From Tubiluchus corallicola (lineage: Eukaryota; Priapulida; Priapulimorpha; Priapulimorphida; Tubiluchidae), in the NCBI GenBank assembly GCA_030141605.1, contig JAQGDQ010001764.1, positions 1 through 22,500 of the forward strand: a DNA stretch of 22,500 bases. Direction: 5' to 3'. Numbering within the stretch: the first letter of the stretch is position 1; every line of letters starts with the position of its first letter. Below, piece by piece: positions 18,709-22,500 of the stretch. The notes beneath the pieces are model-generated. The model was not told the DNA's origin and made no database searches. It saw only the letters and a program-made list of their open reading frames with translations. Position numbers and translations under genes: made by a program.

Positions 18709-19236
18709 TCTGTGAGCAGCAGCAATAATAACCTGCTTAAAGCACAAGAAATCCCTCCACTGACATCAAGTTTAAAAAATCTGTCTTGAAATTTTATACC
18801 ATTTACATACTGCCTTTTTGTATGCAGGGCGTAATTCGGCAGTAACGGTGTATAAAACTTGTAAATTTAGACTGCTTCGATGACTATTAAGCTCAGCCAT
18901 TTTAATAGTAGATTGTTTGAAACAAGTTTAGATAACATTGCGTGAAGTTTCACATAATCAGAGCATTCGTAGCACACATATTGCTAACTAAGTAAAATTT
19001 TTAATCGCTGTACCTTGTCAATGAGATTAAAATATGTTTTCGCGTGTATTCGCAAAATTACTCTTGTTGAACGTACTAAAAAAACTATCCATGTTGCATT
19101 TTTATGTGCTTTTGCATGCGTCTATTCATCTAATATTATCTGTTGTCTAATATATTTCTTACGGCGTCTAAAATTGCATGACTATTCTGATGATGTTGTA
19201 CCTGTCAGAGTTGGCATTTTTATTTCTTCCTATTTA
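18709..19236. other. No recognisable feature
   Basis: AT-rich. The frame open from 19015 has a hydrophobic stretch (AFLCAFACVY) but no family motif, and it runs straight into the minisatellite. Confidence 0.4.
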
Positions 19237-20715
19237 CCACTGGGCGTCCGTTCCATCCCGTCAACATCGACTACGTCTGCACCACTGCGTGTCTGTTCCA
19301 TTCCGTCAATGTTGACTACGTCTGCACCATTGAGTGTCCGTTCCATCCCGTCAACGTCGACTACGTCTGCACCATTGAGTGTCCGTTCCATCCCGTCAAC
19401 GTCGACTACGTCTGCACCACCGGGCGTCCGTTCCATCCCGTCAATGTCGACTACGTCTGCACCACTGGGCGTCCGTTCCATTCCGTCAATGTTGACTACG
19501 TCTGCACCACTGGGTGTCCATTCCATCCCGTCAACGTCGACTACGTCTGCACCACTGGGTGTCTGTTCCATTCCGTCAATGTTGACTACGTCTGCACCAT
19601 TGAGTGTCCGTTCCATCCCGTCAATGTTGACTACGTCTGCACCATTGAGTGTCCGTTCCATCCCGTCAACATCGACTACGTCTGCACCTCCGGGCGTCCG
19701 TTCCATCCCGTCAACATCGACTACGTCTGCACCTCCGGGCGTCCGTTCCATTCCGTCAATGTTGACTACGTCTGCACCACTGGGTGTCTGTTCCATTCCG
19801 TCAATGTTGACTACGTCTGCACCATTGAGTGTCCGTTCCATCCCGTCAATGTTGACTACGTCTGCACCATTGAGTGTCCGTTCCATCCCGTCAACGTCGA
19901 CTACGTCTGCACCTCCGGGCGTCCGTTCCATCCCGTCAACGTCGACTACGTCTGCACCACTGGGTGTCTGTTCCATTCCGTCAATGTTGACTACGTCTGC
20001 ACCATTGAGTGTCCGTTCCATCCCGTCAATGTTGACTACGTCTGCACCACAGGGCGTCCGTTCCATCCCATCAATGTCGACTACATCTGCACCACTGGGC
20101 GTCCGTTCCATCCCGTCAACGTCGACTACGTCTGCACCACCGGGCGTCCGTTCCATCCCGTCAACGTCGACTACGTCTGCACCACTGGGCGTCCATTCCA
20201 TCCCTTCAACGTCGACTACACGTCTGCACCACTGGGCGTCCGTTCCATCCCGTCAACGTCGACTACGTCTGCACCACTGGGCGTCCATTCCATCCCTTCA
20301 ACGTCGACTACGCCTGCACCACCGGGCGTCCATTCCATCCCGTCAACGTCGACTACGTCTGCACCACTGGGTGTCTGTTCCATTCCGTCAATGTCGACTA
20401 CGTCTGCACCACTGGGTGTCCGTTCCATCCCGTCAACATCGACTACGTCTGCACCACTGGGCGTCCGTTCCATCCCGTCAATGTCGACTACGTCTGCACC
20501 ACTGGGCGTCTGTTCCATTCCGTCAATGTCGACTACGTCTGCACCACTGGGTGTCTGTTCCATTCCGTCAATGTCGACTACGTCTGCACCACTGGGCGTC
20601 CGTTCCATCCCGTCAACGTCGACTACGTCTGCACCACTGGGCGTCCATTCCATCCCTTCAACGTCGACTACGCCTGCACCACTGGGCGTCCGTTCCATCC
20701 CGTCAACGTCGACTA
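19237..20715. repeat. 45-bp minisatellite, about 33 copies
   Basis: Exact 45-bp period (the TCAA(C/T) anchor recurs at 19261, 19306 and so on), except for one 2-bp insertion near 20216 (GACTACACGTCTG). Because 45 is a multiple of three, frames stay open on both strands. Plus-strand readings include SIPSTSTTSAPLGVR and VDYVCTTGRPFHPVN; the minus strand gives MERTPSGADVVDVDG. Unit differences are mostly C/T or G/A, many at CpG, and fall at all codon positions. I annotate it as a repeat, not a gene. Confidence 0.97.
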
Positions 20716-21055
20716 CAGCAGTGGTTTGAAATCAATCGACGTAATACGGCCCAACGCAGACGAGACGGTCAAGACGCCTAGTTCTGTTGCTGACCACAGT
20801 GTTGATTTCTGTGTTTATCTAATTATGGTTTTCATTTTTCTGCTGATCTGCTAATGAATTCCTTTTCTGATTTCATGCGTGTCGTTTCACGTTTTTCAAA
20901 ATTTCTGTGCTGCTTTAGAATTTTTATTAATAGAGGTTATATGTTACGTTCTAACTGCTATGTTCAAAAAGTTACTAGAGATGTGCACTTTCTGTTGTCT
21001 ATTTCCTCTATTTCTAAGTTTTTCTGTCTATTGTTTATTAGTGCATGTGCGTGTA
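20716..21055. other. Spacer after the minisatellite
   Basis: The VDY frame continues after the last unit as SSGLKSIDVIRPNADETVK before closing at about 20850. The stretch is otherwise AT-rich. I see no supported splice site or family motif. Confidence 0.35.
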
Positions 21056-21612
21056 CAGTGTTCCCTCACTTATCGCGGGTGTTCCGTTCCAGGCCCGCCC
21101 GCGAAAGTGAATTTCCGCGAAGTAGGGCCGCTATGCTTACATGTTTGGGTGGCATCGTACGGCTTGAATAAATTCAGTCTCTAAAGAAAACAAATTGCAC
21201 GGTATCTGAGCCAATCAGAGACTGGGATACAGAGCAGCATTCTCTGGTTGGTCGCTTTCCACCAATCAACCAATCGTGTGTTGTGTACAATCTCACGACG
21301 GCAAGTAGCATCTCACGAGGTAGAAAAGTAGTACATTTCGTTTTTGGTGTGTATTCATCCGCCGAATAAATACACTATTTACTGTGAATGGTAATTTTTT
21401 TATGATTTATAATATTTTATGCAAAATTCATCAAATCTATACACTACTGTACAATACGTACTACGCATGTGCAAAAATACTTTAGACGGAGTACCGCAAA
21501 AATGCGCGAAAAAGCGAAAATACCGCGATAAATATTTTACATTAATATTTTTGAAAACCCGCGAAACAGCGAGTCCGCGATAAACGAACCGCGAAGTAGC
21601 GAGGGAACACTG
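21056..21612. mobile_element. Tigger-like MITE, 557 bp, TA target duplication
   Basis: Ends CAGTGTTCCCTC and GAGGGAACACTG, flanked by TA (21054-21055 and 21613-21614). Subterminal CGCGAA/GCGAT-type motifs recur on both sides (CCCGCGAAAG, ACCGCGAAGTAGCGAG). The interior includes CCAAT-box-like sequences (GCCAATCAGAGA, CACCAATCAACC). It has no transposase. Unlike the other two TA-flanked MITEs, its flanks are not duplicated. Confidence 0.92.
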
Positions 21613-21780
21613 TAATTGATCACTTACATTCTTGGCCCAAAATGGGAGCCTTCTCGACTTTTTTTTGTAATCTGCAGTTCAGATCTTCAAGTAACAAGTT
21701 TTTTGTATTACTGTTTTATTGCTTTGAGACTAGTCGGCTTAAATAGCTATAATATTAACCTTGTGTTGATGCCCGTATGA

Positions 21781-22280
21781 CAGGGGTGTGCAAATTGCGG
21801 CCCGCGGGCCACTTGCGACCCGCCGAGAGATTTTGTGCGGCCCGCGAAGAGGTTTGTCAACCTAATGAATGTGCGGCCCGGGCGATTAATTGAGTGTATC
21901 CAGCTGAAGTCCGTGCCACGATCCCAAAGATAGTCCGGGTAGTTTTTTCTACTAGATCGGATGCCATTAACCCTTACAAGACGGTTGTAGCTAAATGTCA
22001 CTGTACTACACAGACTGTGTGATACACATTACTAATATGCATTGTAATAAAATTACCACTATCTGTCCTGAAAGTAGAAATATATGGTGTGTAATATAAA
22101 TTTCAATAACTTCTAAAATAGTTTCTTGAGTGTAGTAGTAATGATGTACACAGGTCGGATGCAAAAAAATCGTTATTAGGCCTTTCTGTACTTGGCTCCC
22201 TGATCAAACTGCCTGTGGCCCGCAGGAATTGCGGGAAAGTTTAATGTGGCCCTGCTAGTCAGATAATTTGCACACGCCTG
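21781..22280 (+). mobile_element. hAT-type MITE, 500 bp, perfect 8-bp target duplication
   Basis: Terminal repeats CAGGGGTGTGCAAATT and, at the right in reverse complement, CAGGCGTGTGCAAATT (15 of 16). It is flanked on both sides by the exact 8-mer CCGTATGA (21773-21780 and 22281-22288), the hallmark of hAT insertion. It is homologous over most of its length to 13405-13846. The termini are rich in GGCCCGCGGGCC-type palindromes. It has no transposase gene. Confidence 0.96.
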
Positions 22281-22500
22281 CCGTATGATCTGCAAAATAG
22301 TGTGTGTTTTTTGTCAAATAGTGCAAAATTAGTTATGTAATTTTTGCTAACATCTGCGCATTTTTTGCTACAATATATTTCTACATAAGTTTTATTAAAG
22401 ATTGCTTAATATTAAACGTTTTACATTATTACAGATTATCATGACATTCAAAATTATATGCTTATATTTTATATAGTTTTATTTGTAGTCAAAATTAATA
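22281..22500. other. AT-rich end of window, nothing seen
   Basis: Very AT-rich sequence after the hAT element, with no recognisable feature. Confidence 0.5.

Noticed and set aside
19230-20698. Minus-strand open frames repeating MERTPSGADVVDVDG
   Set aside because: Same 45-bp repeat read on the other strand, with no start context or flanking coding sequence.
19015-20781. 588-codon plus-strand open frame over the minisatellite
   Set aside because: Openness is explained by the 45-bp unit. Unit changes hit all codon positions, the frame changes its repeat peptide after the 2-bp insertion at about 20216, and there is no family similarity.

Overview
This window looks like repeat-rich nuclear DNA of an invertebrate animal. 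It is AT-rich, has spliced genes with long introns, and carries several classes of animal transposons (BEL/Pao, hAT, pogo/Tigger-like MITEs), microsatellites and three long tandem arrays. The 5S rRNA fragments carry the CCGGTTCTCGTCTGATCACC-type sequence seen in many invertebrates rather than the vertebrate form. A lophotrochozoan-like source (mollusc or brachiopod type) is possible, but I cannot name the species.

Layout. 1-2269 is a 137-bp satellite. 2360-3121 (minus) is a broken BEL/Pao pol fragment fused at its upstream end to a truncated 5S rRNA copy (3133-3220). 4715-5190 holds a second, damaged 5S-like sequence heading a GC-rich body, a candidate 5S-derived SINE. 6160-7310 is a three-armed inverted repeat with embedded E-box and CRE palindromes. 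8226-10118 is an 83-bp satellite and 10241-10910 a TGAA-type microsatellite.

The only gene I can support well is a fragment of an inter-alpha-trypsin inhibitor heavy chain (ITIH)-like gene on the plus strand. Four exons (12108-12265, 13899-14066, 14825-14915, 17144-17233) have clean splice sites and matching phases. They encode the segment after the VWA domain, including the family hallmarks around NGTEIVV, ERTWAY and SLK-YNFV. A weaker upstream exon candidate (7371-7500) joins in phase. The N-terminal VIT/VWA exons and the C-terminal DPHF-containing domain are not visible. The introns are packed with MITEs.

19237-20715 is a 45-bp minisatellite of about 33 copies whose length keeps long frames open on both strands; I do not accept those frames as genes. 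21056-21612 is a Tigger-like MITE, and 21781-22280 is a hAT MITE with a perfect 8-bp target duplication.

Most interesting observations: (1) the 3' end and splice donor of one ITIH exon have been tandemly amplified into a 97-bp array whose units look like 75-nt, phase 1-1 cassette exons; (2) two unrelated pogo-like MITEs each sit exactly between two copies of the same flanking DNA, with copies that start and end at TA; (3) a 5S/BEL chimera; (4) the three-armed palindrome-rich inverted repeat; (5) a satellite whose unit junction is a hairpin with a consensus splice donor on each strand.
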